Shown here piece after piece: positions 1 to 8,468 of a stretch of DNA of 64,000 bases. The stretch lies in NCBI RefSeq assembly GCF_013003915.1, contig NZ_JABAIV010000004.1, forward strand, positions 186,001-250,000, given 5' to 3'. Source of the DNA: Telluria aromaticivorans. Lineage in GTDB: Bacteria > Pseudomonadota > Gammaproteobacteria > Burkholderiales > Burkholderiaceae_D. Positions within the stretch are counted from its first letter, which is position 1; each line of letters opens with the position of its first letter. The position numbers and the translations under genes were made by a program. The notes under the pieces are model-generated. The model was not told the origin of the DNA. It worked only from the letters and a program-made list of their open reading frames with translations, and searched no databases.

Positions 1-823
1 CGCCAGCTTGACCCTGGTCCAGCAGCTTGCGGAACATTTCCACGCCGGTGCAGATGGTCTTGACGGTGTCGACGATACCGACGATTTCGATTTCTTCGCC
101 GACCTTGATGATACCGCGCTCGACGCGACCGGTAACGACGGTGCCGCGACCCGAGATCGAGAACACGTCTTCCACTGGCATCAGGAAGGCGCCGTCAACA
201 GCGCGCTCTGGCGTTGGGATGTAGGTGTCCAGTGCATGCGCCAGGGCGATGATGCAGTCTTCGCCCATTTCGCCCGGCTTGCCTTCGAGGGCCATACGTG
301 CCGAACCCTTGATGATTGGCAGGTCGTCGCCTGGGAACTCGTACTTCGACAGGAGCTCACGGACTTCCATTTCGACCAGTTCCAGCAGCTCTGCGTCGTC
401 GACCAGGTCGCACTTGTTCAGGAACACGATGATGTACGGAACGCCAACCTGACGCGCCAGCAGGATGTGCTCGCGGGTCTGTGGCATTGGGCCGTCAGCG
501 GCCGAGCACACCAGGATCGCGCCGTCCATCTGCGCAGCACCGGTAATCATGTTCTTGATGTAGTCGGCGTGGCCTGGGCAGTCAACGTGCGCGTAGTGAC
601 GGTTTTCGGTCTCGTACTCGACGTGCGCGGTGTTGATGGTGATGCCGCGTGCTTTTTCTTCTGGAGCCGCATCGATCTGGTCGTATGCTTTAGCTTCGCC
701 GCCGAATTTCTTCGACAGGACGGTTGCGATAGCTGCGGTCAGGGTGGTCTTGCCGTGGTCGACGTGGCCGATGGTGCCGACGTTGACGTGCGGCTTGTTC
801 CGTTCGAATTTACCTTTTGCCAT
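1..823 (-). CDS. tuf: Elongation factor Tu (partial, C-terminus outside window)
   Basis: EF-Tu is the cytosolic GTPase that delivers aminoacyl-tRNA to the ribosome. The minus strand encodes about 274 of the usual ~396 residues, beginning [20 protein letters not shown]. The G1 loop GHVDHGKT, the DCPGH switch II motif and the NKCD guanine-specificity motif are all present, and the frame runs open off the left edge inside domain 2. The ATG at 821-823 is the family start and follows a purine-rich site. It is the last visible gene of the rpsL-rpsG-fusA-tuf operon, 74 bp after fusA. A second tuf copy elsewhere is usual in betaproteobacteria but cannot be seen here. Confidence 0.97.
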   Translation of the reverse strand, partial: MAKGKFERNKPHVNVGTIGHVDHGKTTLTAAIATVLSKKFGGEAKAYDQIDAAPEEKARGITINTAHVEYETENRHYAHVDCPGHADYIKNMITGAAQMDGAILVCSAADGPMPQTREHILLARQVGVPYIIVFLNKCDLVDDAELLELVEMEVRELLSKYEFPGDDLPIIKGSARMALEGKPGEMGEDCIIALAHALDTYIPTPERAVDGAFLMPVEDVFSISGRGTVVTGRVERGIIKVGEEIEIVGIVDTVKTICTGVEMFRKLLDQGQAG

Positions 824-866
824 TTTTCGATCTTCCTTTAAATGAACTGTCTTACTTTATTTTAAC

Positions 867-890
867 GGGGCAGGACACGCGTCCTGCCCC
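867..890 (-). terminator. Perfect hairpin between fusA and tuf (attenuator or processing site)
   Basis: GGGGCAGGAC and GTCCTGCCCC form a perfect 10-bp stem around the loop ACGC. In the direction of transcription it is followed by GTTAAAATAAAG and not by a true T-run. It therefore looks more like a partial terminator, an RNA-processing hairpin or an mRNA 3'-end stabiliser than a strong intrinsic terminator. It could set the fusA to tuf ratio. Confidence 0.6.
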
Positions 891-897
891 CGCGGTA

Positions 898-3003
898 TTA
901 CTTGGACTTTGCGGTGACGATGGCGTCAATCACGTGCTTCGGAGCTTCCGAATAGTGCTTGAATTCCATCGTGTAGGTTGCACGGCCCTGGGTCGCCGAA
1001 CGCAGCGAGGTCGAGTAACCGAACATTTCCGACAGCGGGACTTCGGCCTTGATGATCTTGCCGCCGCCGCCCGGGATTTCGTCCATGCCCTGGACCATAC
1101 CGCGACGCGACGACAGGTCACCCATCACCGAACCAGCGTAGTCTTCCGGCGTTTCCACTTCCACGGCCATCATTGGCTCGAGGATGACTGGCGATGCTTT
1201 ACGGCAGCCGTCCTTGAATGCCATCGAACCAGCCATACGGAACGCGTTCTCGTTCGAGTCGACGTCGTGGTACGAACCGAAGGTCACGGTGACTTTGACG
1301 TCAACGACCGGGTAACCAGCCAGCACGCCGGTGGTCAGGGTCTCGCGCACACCTTTTTCGACTGCAGGGATGTATTCGCGAGGAATCACACCGCCCTTGA
1401 TGGCGTCGACGAACTCGAAGCCCTTGCCTGGCTCTTGCGGTTCGATGGTCAGGACTGCGTGGCCGTACTGGCCGCGACCGCCCGACTGCTTGACGAACTT
1501 GCCTTCGACGTCGGTGACCGTCTTGCGGATGGTTTCGCGGTAGGCAACCTGTGGCTTGCCGACGGTCGCTTCGACGCTGAATTCGCGCTTCATGCGGTCG
1601 ACGATAATTTCCAGGTGCAGCTCGCCCATACCACCGATGATGGTCTGGCCCGATTCTTCATCGGTACGCACGCGGAACGACGGATCTTCCTGTGCCAGGC
1701 GGTTCAGCGCCAGGCCCATTTTTTCCTGGTCAGCCTTGGTCTTCGGCTCGACAGCCTGCTGGATGACCGGCTCAGGGAAGACCATCTTTTCCAGGGTGAT
1801 GACCGACGAAGGATCGCACAGGGTTTCGCCCGTGGTCGCTTCTTTCAGGCCGACCGCTGCGGCGATGTCGCCTGCGTGGACTTCCTTGATCTCTTCGCGC
1901 TGGTTAGCGTGCATCTGCAGAATACGACCCAGGCGTTCTTTCTTGCCCTTGATTGGGTTGTAGACGGTGTCGCCCGACTTGATCATGCCCGAGTAGACGC
2001 GGAAGAAGATCAGCTGGCCGACGAACGGGTCGGTCATGATCTTGAATGCCAGCGCCGAGAACTTCTCGTCGTCGGCTGCGCGGCGGGTGACCGGCTGGTC
2101 GTCCTCGTCGGTACCGCCGACTGGCGGGATGTCGACTGGCGATGGCAGGTATTCGATCACGCCGTCGAGCATGGCTTGCACGCCCTTGTTCTTGAACGCG
2201 GTGCCGCACATCATCGGGACGATTTCCGACGCGATGGTACGCTGGCGCAGGGCTGCCTTGATCTCTTCTTCCGAGAGGTCGCCTTCGTCCAGGTACTTGT
2301 TCATCAGCTCTTCCGACGCTTCAGCGGCGGTTTCGACCAGCTTCTCGCGCCATTCGGCAGCCTGGTCAGCCAGTTCGGCCGGGATGTCGCGGTAGTCGAA
2401 CTTCATGCCCTGCGAAGCGTCGTCCCAGAAGATGGCCTTCATCTTGACGAGGTCGACCACGCCCAGGAAGTTCTCTTCCGCGCCGATCGGGATCTGCAGA
2501 GGAATCGGGTTTGCCTTCAGGCGAGCGCGCATCTGGTCGTAGACCTTGAAGAAGTTCGCACCGGTACGGTCCATCTTGTTGACGAAGGCCAGACGTGGAA
2601 CTTTGTACTTGTTAGCCTGGCGCCACACGGTTTCCGACTGTGGCTGCACGCCGCCGACTGCACAGTAAACCATGCAGGCGCCGTCGAGCACGCGCATCGA
2701 GCGTTCGACTTCAATGGTGAAGTCGACGTGGCCCGGGGTGTCGATGATGTTGATGTGGTGCGGCTCGAAATTGTTGGCCATACCCTTCCAGAAGCAGGTC
2801 GTCGCTGCCGAGGTAATGGTAATGCCGCGTTCCTGCTCCTGCTCCATCCAGTCCATGGTCGCGGCGCCATCGTGCACTTCGCCGATCTTGTGGTTCACGC
2901 CGGTGTAGAACAGGACGCGTTCGGTGGTGGTGGTTTTACCAGCATCGATGTGAGCGGAAATACCGATGTTGCGGTAGCGCTCAATGGGGGTCTTGCGTGC
3001 CAT
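898..3003 (-). CDS. fusA: Elongation factor G
   Basis: EF-G is the cytosolic GTPase that drives ribosomal translocation and, with RRF, ribosome recycling. The 701-residue length is normal. It begins [20 protein letters not shown]; the G1 loop [16 protein letters not shown] (G3) and NKMD (G4) are visible, and the C-terminal part reads through the EF-G domain IV/V sequence ([29 protein letters not shown]). It sits 116 bp downstream of rpsG and 74 bp upstream of tuf in the str operon. A long open frame on the opposite strand (817-3015) is a GC-rich shadow. Product assignment is certain; nothing is unusual in the sequence. Confidence 0.98.
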   Translation of the reverse strand: MARKTPIERYRNIGISAHIDAGKTTTTERVLFYTGVNHKIGEVHDGAATMDWMEQEQERGITITSAATTCFWKGMANNFEPHHINIIDTPGHVDFTIEVERSMRVLDGACMVYCAVGGVQPQSETVWRQANKYKVPRLAFVNKMDRTGANFFKVYDQMRARLKANPIPLQIPIGAEENFLGVVDLVKMKAIFWDDASQGMKFDYRDIPAELADQAAEWREKLVETAAEASEELMNKYLDEGDLSEEEIKAALRQRTIASEIVPMMCGTAFKNKGVQAMLDGVIEYLPSPVDIPPVGGTDEDDQPVTRRAADDEKFSALAFKIMTDPFVGQLIFFRVYSGMIKSGDTVYNPIKGKKERLGRILQMHANQREEIKEVHAGDIAAAVGLKEATTGETLCDPSSVITLEKMVFPEPVIQQAVEPKTKADQEKMGLALNRLAQEDPSFRVRTDEESGQTIIGGMGELHLEIIVDRMKREFSVEATVGKPQVAYRETIRKTVTDVEGKFVKQSGGRGQYGHAVLTIEPQEPGKGFEFVDAIKGGVIPREYIPAVEKGVRETLTTGVLAGYPVVDVKVTVTFGSYHDVDSNENAFRMAGSMAFKDGCRKASPVILEPMMAVEVETPEDYAGSVMGDLSSRRGMVQGMDEIPGGGGKIIKAEVPLSEMFGYSTSLRSATQGRATYTMEFKHYSEAPKHVIDAIVTAKSK

Positions 3004-3119
3004 AATTTTTCCTAAATCTTTGAATGGACAAAACCGGGCGGCATCTTGGAGTCAAAATGTGCCCGGCCTGAACAACAGATACTGCACGGCCGCGCCCCCT
3101 GGAGGGTCTGGCCATTTGC

Positions 3120-3590
3120 TTAGAAGCGGAAGTGCGAGAACGCCTTGTTCGCTTCAGCCATACGGTGCACTTCATCGCGACGCTTCATGGCGCCACCGCG
3201 CATTTCGGCCGCTTCCATCAGTTCACCGCCGAGACGTTGTGGCATGGATTTTTCGCTGCGCTTGTTTGCGGCTTCGCGCAACCAACGCATGGACAGCGCC
3301 ATACGACGAACCGGACGAACTTCCACTGGCACCTGGTAGTTGGCACCGCCGACACGGCGGGATTTGACTTCCACCAGCGGCTTGGCGTTGTTGATCGCGG
3401 TCACGAACACTTCCAGCGGGTCCTTGCCCGATTTGGTCTGGATGTATTCAAACGCACCGTAGATGATGTTTTCAGCGACCGACTTCTTGCCGGACAACAT
3501 CAGAACGTTCACGAACTTGGCGACATCGGTGTTGCCGAATTTTGGATCTGGCAGGATCTCGCGCTTGGGTACTTCACGACGACGTGGCAT
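3120..3590 (-). CDS. rpsG: 30S ribosomal protein S7
   Basis: S7 is the primary assembly protein of the 30S head and contacts E-site tRNA and 16S rRNA. The 156-residue protein starts [20 protein letters not shown] and ends FSHFRF, as usual for betaproteobacteria. An in-frame ATG 39 bp upstream would add the unconserved residues [13 protein letters not shown], so I choose the ATG at 3588-3590, which has an AGGAAT-like ribosome-binding site just upstream. It is the second gene of the str operon, 147 bp after rpsL. In E. coli S7 represses its own operon translationally through the rpsL-rpsG spacer; the spacer here is long enough for a similar structure, but I did not fold it. Confidence 0.98.
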   Translation of the reverse strand: MPRRREVPKREILPDPKFGNTDVAKFVNVLMLSGKKSVAENIIYGAFEYIQTKSGKDPLEVFVTAINNAKPLVEVKSRRVGGANYQVPVEVRPVRRMALSMRWLREAANKRSEKSMPQRLGGELMEAAEMRGGAMKRRDEVHRMAEANKAFSHFRF

Positions 3591-3737
3591 TTCAATTCCT
3601 TTATCTTCAGTTGAGTGCTTTAAGGGCACTCGCGAGGGCCATCATGACCACTCACTTACTCGGCCTTACGGCCGGCTCAACTTAACTTTTAAATATGACC
3701 CCGGTATGACCGAGACCCGCGTATTACAGCTCCGCTA

Positions 3738-4121
3738 TTACTTCTTCGCAGCCTTGGCACGCTTGGCGCCGTACTTCGAGCGAGCCTGCTTACGGTCTTT
3801 GACGCCCTGGGTATCCAGTGCACCGCGAACCATGTGGTAACGCACACCTGGCAAGTCTTTTACACGACCGCCGCGCAGCAGGACAACGCTGTGCTCTTGC
3901 AGGTTGTGGCCTTCACCGCCGATGTACGAAATGACTTCGAAACCGTTGGTCAGGCGAACTTTGGCGACTTTACGCAGAGCCGAGTTCGGCTTCTTTGGGG
4001 TCGTGGTGTACACACGGGTGCAGACACCGCGCTTTTGCGGGCAGTTTTCCAGTGCCGGCGACTTGCTCTTCACAACCGCGGCAACGCGCGGCTTGCGAAT
4101 CAGTTGATTGATGGTTGGCAT
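3738..4121 (-). CDS. rpsL: 30S ribosomal protein S12
   Basis: S12 lies at the decoding centre and takes part in tRNA selection; it is the classic streptomycin-resistance target. The 127-residue protein starts [12 protein letters not shown] and contains the conserved segments [12 protein letters not shown] and [13 protein letters not shown]. The PKKPNS and VKDLPG loops are where streptomycin-resistance changes occur in other species; both look wild type, with lysine at both usual positions. It is the first gene of the str operon, downstream of the sigma70 promoter at 4285-4313, with a leader of about 155 nt. Confidence 0.98.
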   Translation of the reverse strand: MPTINQLIRKPRVAAVVKSKSPALENCPQKRGVCTRVYTTTPKKPNSALRKVAKVRLTNGFEVISYIGGEGHNLQEHSVVLLRGGRVKDLPGVRYHMVRGALDTQGVKDRKQARSKYGAKRAKAAKK

Positions 4122-4155
4122 CGTTCCTAATCCAACAAAGTACTACAGTTGATAA

Positions 4156-4174
4156 CCCGGACCGCTTGTCCGGG
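4156..4174 (-). promoter_or_regulatory. Hairpin in the rpsL leader
   Basis: CCCGGAC and GTCCGGG form a 7-bp perfect stem with a 5-nt loop in the transcribed leader of rpsL, about 35-50 nt before its start codon. It may affect leader RNA stability or translation; no known riboswitch is recognised. Confidence 0.4.
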
Positions 4175-4284
4175 GACTGAAACCTAGTCCCGCTCAGCCC
4201 CACAACGCAGGCGACGAAAGCCACTCACCGAAGGAGCGGCTGCGAATGCGTATACGATGTGCAGAATAAAAACGAGAACTCGCG

Positions 4285-4313
4285 AGTATAGGCTTGATAT
4301 GGCAAGGGGTCAA
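4285..4313 (-). promoter_or_regulatory. Sigma70 promoter of the str operon
   Basis: Read on the minus strand, TTGACC (-35, 4308-4313) is separated by exactly 17 bp from TATACT (-10, 4285-4290). This is a near-consensus housekeeping promoter pointing at rpsL. Transcription should start near 4278, giving a leader of about 155 nt. Confidence 0.85.
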
Positions 4314-4452
4314 CCGCTTTGGTGAGCAGCGAACCCGGCAGCGGCGCCTGAAGCCGGTTTACCGTGGAGGATGTGGCAAGCTTGCTACAAGTTATTGCCG
4401 TCGCGGTTCTACCGTAGGCCCGAGGGTCAGTGCCGGTCAATTATTGAGAACT

Positions 4453-4558
4453 GTAGGGTGGGCGGCTACGCCGCCCGCGCGTTCAACCGGGCTACGAACA
4501 ACCGCGAAACTACTCATCCACTGATTGAACGCGTGGGCAAGAAACTTGCCCACCCTAC
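4453..4558. repeat. REPIN-like palindromic repeat, copy 1
   Basis: Two inverted REP-like halves lie back to back. The left half starts GTAGGGTGGGCGG and reaches CGCGTTCAA; the right half starts TTGAACGCGTGGGC and ends CCCACCCTAC. Each half can fold into its own hairpin (GGGCGGC/GCCGCCC on the left, GTGGGCAAG/CTTGCCCAC on the right), and the two halves can also pair with each other. Located in the divergent gap upstream of the gene at 4673. Confidence 0.85.
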
Positions 4559-4672
4559 GAGTCAGTGGCGACGCTTAAGTGATCGGCTTTAGCCCGGTGG
4601 TGGCATTTCTGCGAATAAAGACGGCTGCCGCCAAAGTGAGCATAATAGCCGCTTTTCCCCTCCGCCGAGCCA

Positions 4673-6472
4673 ATGTCCCGCCTGTTGCGCCACTTGCCGC
4701 CTCCCCTGCTGCGCCCCGCCAACCTGTACCTGCTGCTGAGCTATGCAGTGCTGTCGGCGATGCCCTTTGCCGGGCAATTGCTGGGCACGCCCCTGGAAGA
4801 TCCATGGCAGCTGCTGGGCGCCGGCCTGTTTGCCTGGATGGCGGCCTGGGCCCTGTTCAAGCGGCCCGCCTGGTTCCACTGGGCGCTGCTGCCGGCCTTC
4901 CTGGCGCTGCCGACCGAGCTCTACCTGCTTACTTATTATGGCCAGGGCATCTCGACCCACCACCTCGGCGTCATCGCGGAGACCAGCCCCAGCGAAGCGC
5001 TCGAATTCCTGGGCGGGAAAGCCTGGCTGCTGGGCGTCGTCATTATGACCGTGCTGCTGTGGTTCGGCTCGACCTGGGTGGTGGCCTGCCGCACCCGCGA
5101 CTTCGACTGGACCGACCGCTCGCGCTGGGTGGTGCTGGCGGCGCTGGGCAGTTGCGCGGCGGTGCTGGCCTATGGCCACAAGTACGGCATCGCGCAGCCA
5201 GTGAAAGCCTCGGCTGCCACGGCGTCGGCGTCCGCTGCCCACCCGCCGGCGCTGCCGCACTGGGCGAAGCTGCCCTTCGACCTCGGCATCTTTTCGCGCT
5301 CCTGGCCCTACGGCCTGACCGCACGCGGCATCGACTTCTATAAAGAGCGCATCTACCTGGCGGAACTGAACCGGCGCAGCGCGGCCTTCCGCTTCGGCGC
5401 ACACCAGGCTGGCGACACGCATGCGCCGCAGGTGGTCGTGCTGGTGCTGGGCGAATCCTCGCGCTTCGACCGCTGGAGCCTGAACGGCTACGGACGCCCC
5501 ACCAATCCGCTGCTGGCAAAAGAAGACAACCTGGTGATGCTGCAGGACGTGATCACCCCGGTGTCGGCGACCCGCCTGTCGGTCCCGGTGATCATTTCGC
5601 GCAAACCGGCGATGCAAAGCCTGAAAGACGGCTTCTCGGAAAAATCGATGCTGTCGGCCTTCCGGGAAGCCGGCTTCAAGACCTTCTGGATCTCGAACCA
5701 GGTCTCGTTCGGCAAGTTCGACACGCCGGTGTCGGTGTTCGCCAAGGAGGCCGACGACGTCCAGTTCCTGAACCTGGGCGGCTTTTCCGGCGCCTCGAAC
5801 CACGACGACGTGCTGCTCGCACCGCTGCGGCGGGCCATCGCCGACCCCGCGCAAAAGGTGCTGGTGGTGCTGCATACCCTGGGCAGCCACTGGAACTACG
5901 GGCACCGCTACCCGAAGGAATTCGACCGCTGGCACCCTTCGCTTACCGCGATCGCGAAGCCCGACTACACCGATACCCGCATCGAGCCGCAGATTAATAA
6001 CAGCTATGACAGCGCGATCCTGTACACCGACTGGTTCCTGTCGAACGTGATCGGGGTGCTCAAGGAATCCAGCCTGCCATCCTCGCTGCTGTACGTGGCC
6101 GACCATGGCCAGACGCTGTACGACAAGTCGTGCAAGATCGCTTTCCACGGGCATAACACGCAGTACGAATTCCACATCCCGGCCTTCGTCTGGTATTCGA
6201 GCAGCTATGCCGAGCGCTTCCCCGCCAAGATCGAACAGCTGCAGCGCCACCGCAAGGCCAGGCTCTCGACCGAGAACATGTTCCACACCGCGCTCGACAT
6301 GGCCGACATCCGCTATCCCGGCGAACGGCTCGAGTGGAGTTTCCTGAGCCCGGAATTCAAGCGCCACAAGCGCTATGTCGACAGCTATGGCTGGACCGAC
6401 TACGACGATTCCACCATGCGCGGCGACTGCCGCGAGGTGATCGCGAAGGGCAAGCCGCTCAAGCGCTATTGA
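4673..6472 (+). CDS. Phosphoethanolamine-transferase-like sulfatase-fold membrane protein
   Basis: This is probably an inner-membrane enzyme of the EptA/CptA (alkaline phosphatase superfamily) type, which moves phosphoethanolamine from phosphatidylethanolamine to lipid A, LPS core or a similar periplasmic acceptor. Residues 1 to about 180 hold four or five hydrophobic helices. A periplasmic catalytic domain follows, with GESSRFDRWSLNGYGRPTNP near residue 259 (metal-binding Glu), Thr300 in TPVSATRLSVP as the likely nucleophile, and ADHGQ near 477 followed by FHGHNTQ. The usual DHGE motif reads DHGQ here, a modest departure. The length (599 aa) is slightly above the usual ~550. The acceptor cannot be deduced; no pmrAB-like regulator adjoins it. 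Confidence 0.8.
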   Translation: MSRLLRHLPPPLLRPANLYLLLSYAVLSAMPFAGQLLGTPLEDPWQLLGAGLFAWMAAWALFKRPAWFHWALLPAFLALPTELYLLTYYGQGISTHHLGVIAETSPSEALEFLGGKAWLLGVVIMTVLLWFGSTWVVACRTRDFDWTDRSRWVVLAALGSCAAVLAYGHKYGIAQPVKASAATASASAAHPPALPHWAKLPFDLGIFSRSWPYGLTARGIDFYKERIYLAELNRRSAAFRFGAHQAGDTHAPQVVVLVLGESSRFDRWSLNGYGRPTNPLLAKEDNLVMLQDVITPVSATRLSVPVIISRKPAMQSLKDGFSEKSMLSAFREAGFKTFWISNQVSFGKFDTPVSVFAKEADDVQFLNLGGFSGASNHDDVLLAPLRRAIADPAQKVLVVLHTLGSHWNYGHRYPKEFDRWHPSLTAIAKPDYTDTRIEPQINNSYDSAILYTDWFLSNVIGVLKESSLPSSLLYVADHGQTLYDKSCKIAFHGHNTQYEFHIPAFVWYSSSYAERFPAKIEQLQRHRKARLSTENMFHTALDMADIRYPGERLEWSFLSPEFKRHKRYVDSYGWTDYDDSTMRGDCREVIAKGKPLKRY

Positions 6473-6505
6473 TTATGCCGGTCAATGAAGAGCCGCCGCT
6501 GACTC

Positions 6506-6665
6506 GTAGGGTGGACGCAAGACAGTCCACTGGACTGTCTTGCCTGCCCACGCGTTCAAACCGTCTCCGCTCCGTCGTACGACGACGACGATATTCACGC
6601 ACTGGTTGAACGCGTGGGCAAGGTAACTCAGGCCAATGGCCTGAGTTACGAATTGCCCACCCTAC
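6506..6665. repeat. REPIN-like palindromic repeat, copy 2, with two nested palindromes
   Basis: This 160-bp copy, between two convergent genes, is the longest. The halves begin GTAGGGTGGAC and end CCCACCCTAC around the usual CGCGTTCAA / TTGAACGCG core. The left hairpin carries an extra 25-bp palindrome at 6518-6542 (core CAGTCCA-C-TGGACTG) and the right hairpin a 27-bp palindrome at 6623-6649 (core CAGGCCA-A-TGGCCTG). Confidence 0.88.
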
Positions 6666-6681
6666 GATTGATGAGCGACTC

Positions 6682-8283
6682 TTACGTGACCGGCGCCAGG
6701 GCCTTGGGCGCCTCTTGCTGCTCCGGCTCCACCAGGTGCGCGCTGAGCCAGCGCGCCACCTCGGCTGCCCTGTCCTCGATCTGCGTTCCAAAGCCCTGCG
6801 TGGCCAGCAGCGCGATGCCGTTCGGGTTGCGCAGCACGCCCGGCTTCAGCACCGGGCTGCCGCTCGATGTATCGATGCGCAGCGGTTCGAGCCGGCCGTG
6901 CAGCAGGCGCGCCAGCACCAGGTTGTGCGACGACACCAGCACCAGGTCGCGGTCGCACAGCGTTTCCAGCACCGCGGCGGCGGCCGACACCGACTCCAGG
7001 TGGTTGGTGCCGCGGAAGACCTCGTCCACCAGGCAGACGCCGGGTGGCGCGCCGCTGGCGTCCAATAATTCGCGCGCGCGGCGCAGTTCCGACATATATA
7101 AACTCTCGCCGCCGAGCAGCGAATCCTCGTTCTGCATGCTGGCCCGCACCGGCACCGCCGGCAGGCGCGCCCCCTCGGCGTAGCAGAAGCCGAAGGCGCG
7201 CGCCACCACCAGGTTCAGGCCCACCATGCGCAGGAAGGTGCTCTTGCCCGAGGCGTTCTGGCCGGAGATGAAGGCGCCGCGTCCATCGAGCGCCACCGAC
7301 AACGCAGTCGGCCCTTCCATCAGCGGGTGCACGCCGCCCTCCAACTCGAGCGTGCGCGCCGGCGTGCGCTCGACCCAGCACCAGTGGTCCAGGCCGCGCA
7401 GGTGGCGCGCCAGGGCCACGTCGGCTTCCAGTTCGGCAGTGCGCAGGCAGGCGTCGCGCAGGAAGTCGCGCGCCTGGTAGACGGCGCGCATGGTCTTCCA
7501 GTAGCGGCGCACGTTATAGGCGGCGAACCAGTTGAGGTAGGCTTCCCCGCCCGGGATCATGCGCATCAGGAGCGAGCGCCCTACCCGCTTGTGCAGGCGC
7601 GCGGCCTGTCCGCGCGCGTCGACGAAGGGCGCCAAGAGCGGGCCGCCGAATTCCGCCAGCTTGTGGCTGCCGGCCAGCAGCGCGTTCAGGCTGTTCAGGG
7701 TCGCCGTCCACAGCTCGATACGGCGGTGGTAGCTGATCTGCAGCGCCATCAAGGGTACCAGGGCGGCGATCGTCGCCATCCAGCCGAGCGGCTGCGTCGC
7801 CAGCAAGGCCAGGGACCCGAGCAGGAGCACCGGCAGCGTCCACAGCAAGCGCGCCCAGGACGGCGCCTGCGGCGGCTCGCCGCCGAATAGCAGGCCGGCG
7901 AGTTCGGTGTCGGCATAGCGCAGCGGACGCAAGGCCGTGTCCAGCGCATCAAGGCGGGCGGGATCGGCCAGCAGGCCGCGCAGGCGCGCGCCGAGCGACG
8001 CGCATTCCGCATCGCCGATGCCGGCGCGCAGGCGGCGGTGCAGCATCTGGCGCCCGAAAATGCTGCTGCCCAGCGCCAGCTTGTCTTCACAGGATTCGAG
8101 CAGCAGGTCTTGCCAGGTCTGGTCGTCGAGCGAGGTGCATGGATCCGCATCGGCACGATGCAGGCGCCCGATCTCTTCCGGCGTAAAGAAATGCGATGGC
8201 AGTTCGCTCCGGGCTGCCGGCTGGAAATCGTCGGGCAGCAAGCTCAACAGGGAGCCAAACAGGGATGCAAACTTGGGAGGCAT
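6682..8283 (-). CDS. MutS-related ATPase with membrane segment
   Basis: The C-terminal third is a MutS domain V ATPase: Walker A GQNASGKST at about 341-349, Walker B VCLVDEVFRGTNHLE at about 416-430, and the STH-like SSHNLVLA loop after it. The N-terminal mismatch-recognition and connector domains of true MutS are absent; residues 147-185 are instead hydrophobic and likely form two membrane helices. At 533 aa it is much shorter than MutS (~850). Short membrane-associated MutS homologues exist in several phyla with no established role in mismatch repair, so I would not call this mutS. It is convergent with the gene at 4673, with a REPIN-like repeat between them. Confidence 0.75.
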   Translation of the reverse strand: MPPKFASLFGSLLSLLPDDFQPAARSELPSHFFTPEEIGRLHRADADPCTSLDDQTWQDLLLESCEDKLALGSSIFGRQMLHRRLRAGIGDAECASLGARLRGLLADPARLDALDTALRPLRYADTELAGLLFGGEPPQAPSWARLLWTLPVLLLGSLALLATQPLGWMATIAALVPLMALQISYHRRIELWTATLNSLNALLAGSHKLAEFGGPLLAPFVDARGQAARLHKRVGRSLLMRMIPGGEAYLNWFAAYNVRRYWKTMRAVYQARDFLRDACLRTAELEADVALARHLRGLDHWCWVERTPARTLELEGGVHPLMEGPTALSVALDGRGAFISGQNASGKSTFLRMVGLNLVVARAFGFCYAEGARLPAVPVRASMQNEDSLLGGESLYMSELRRARELLDASGAPPGVCLVDEVFRGTNHLESVSAAAAVLETLCDRDLVLVSSHNLVLARLLHGRLEPLRIDTSSGSPVLKPGVLRNPNGIALLATQGFGTQIEDRAAEVARWLSAHLVEPEQQEAPKALAPVT

Positions 8284-8468
8284 GGGCAGGGGACGGTGGA
8301 AAGCGGTGTCGACGCGGGATCTTAGCAGCCCGTCAATACCGAATGTTCAAGCTTTGTCACGGATCGAGAATCAACTGCGTACGTCTCCCAACATACTGAT
8401 ATGACAACACATGGCAGGATGAGCCACCGCACGTATTCACACAACGACCAACAAAAAGGATGGCTTCC

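Larger units (their letters stand above)
4122..4672. other. Divergent intergenic region rpsL / sulfatase-fold gene
   Basis: This 551-bp gap holds the str-operon leader with a small hairpin, the str promoter facing left, and one REPIN-like repeat (4453-4558). Between 4314 and 4452 I see nothing recognisable. The promoter of the rightward gene at 4673 must lie between the repeat and the gene, but I could not pick out a convincing -35/-10 pair. Confidence 0.7.

Noticed and set aside
817-3015. 732-codon open frame antisense to fusA
   Set aside because: It mirrors the conserved EF-G codons and shows no protein family features.
3755-3770. Sigma54-like GG-N10-GC match (TGGCACGCTTGGCGCC) on the plus strand
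   Set aside because: It lies inside rpsL coding sequence, faces into the operon against its direction, has no TTGC match and no TGTCCG sites nearby.
4156-4174. CCCGGAC/GTCCGGG hairpin as another activator site of the TGTCCG type
   Set aside because: Only one arm contains TGTCCG and it lies downstream of a strong sigma70 promoter, so it is more likely a leader RNA hairpin.
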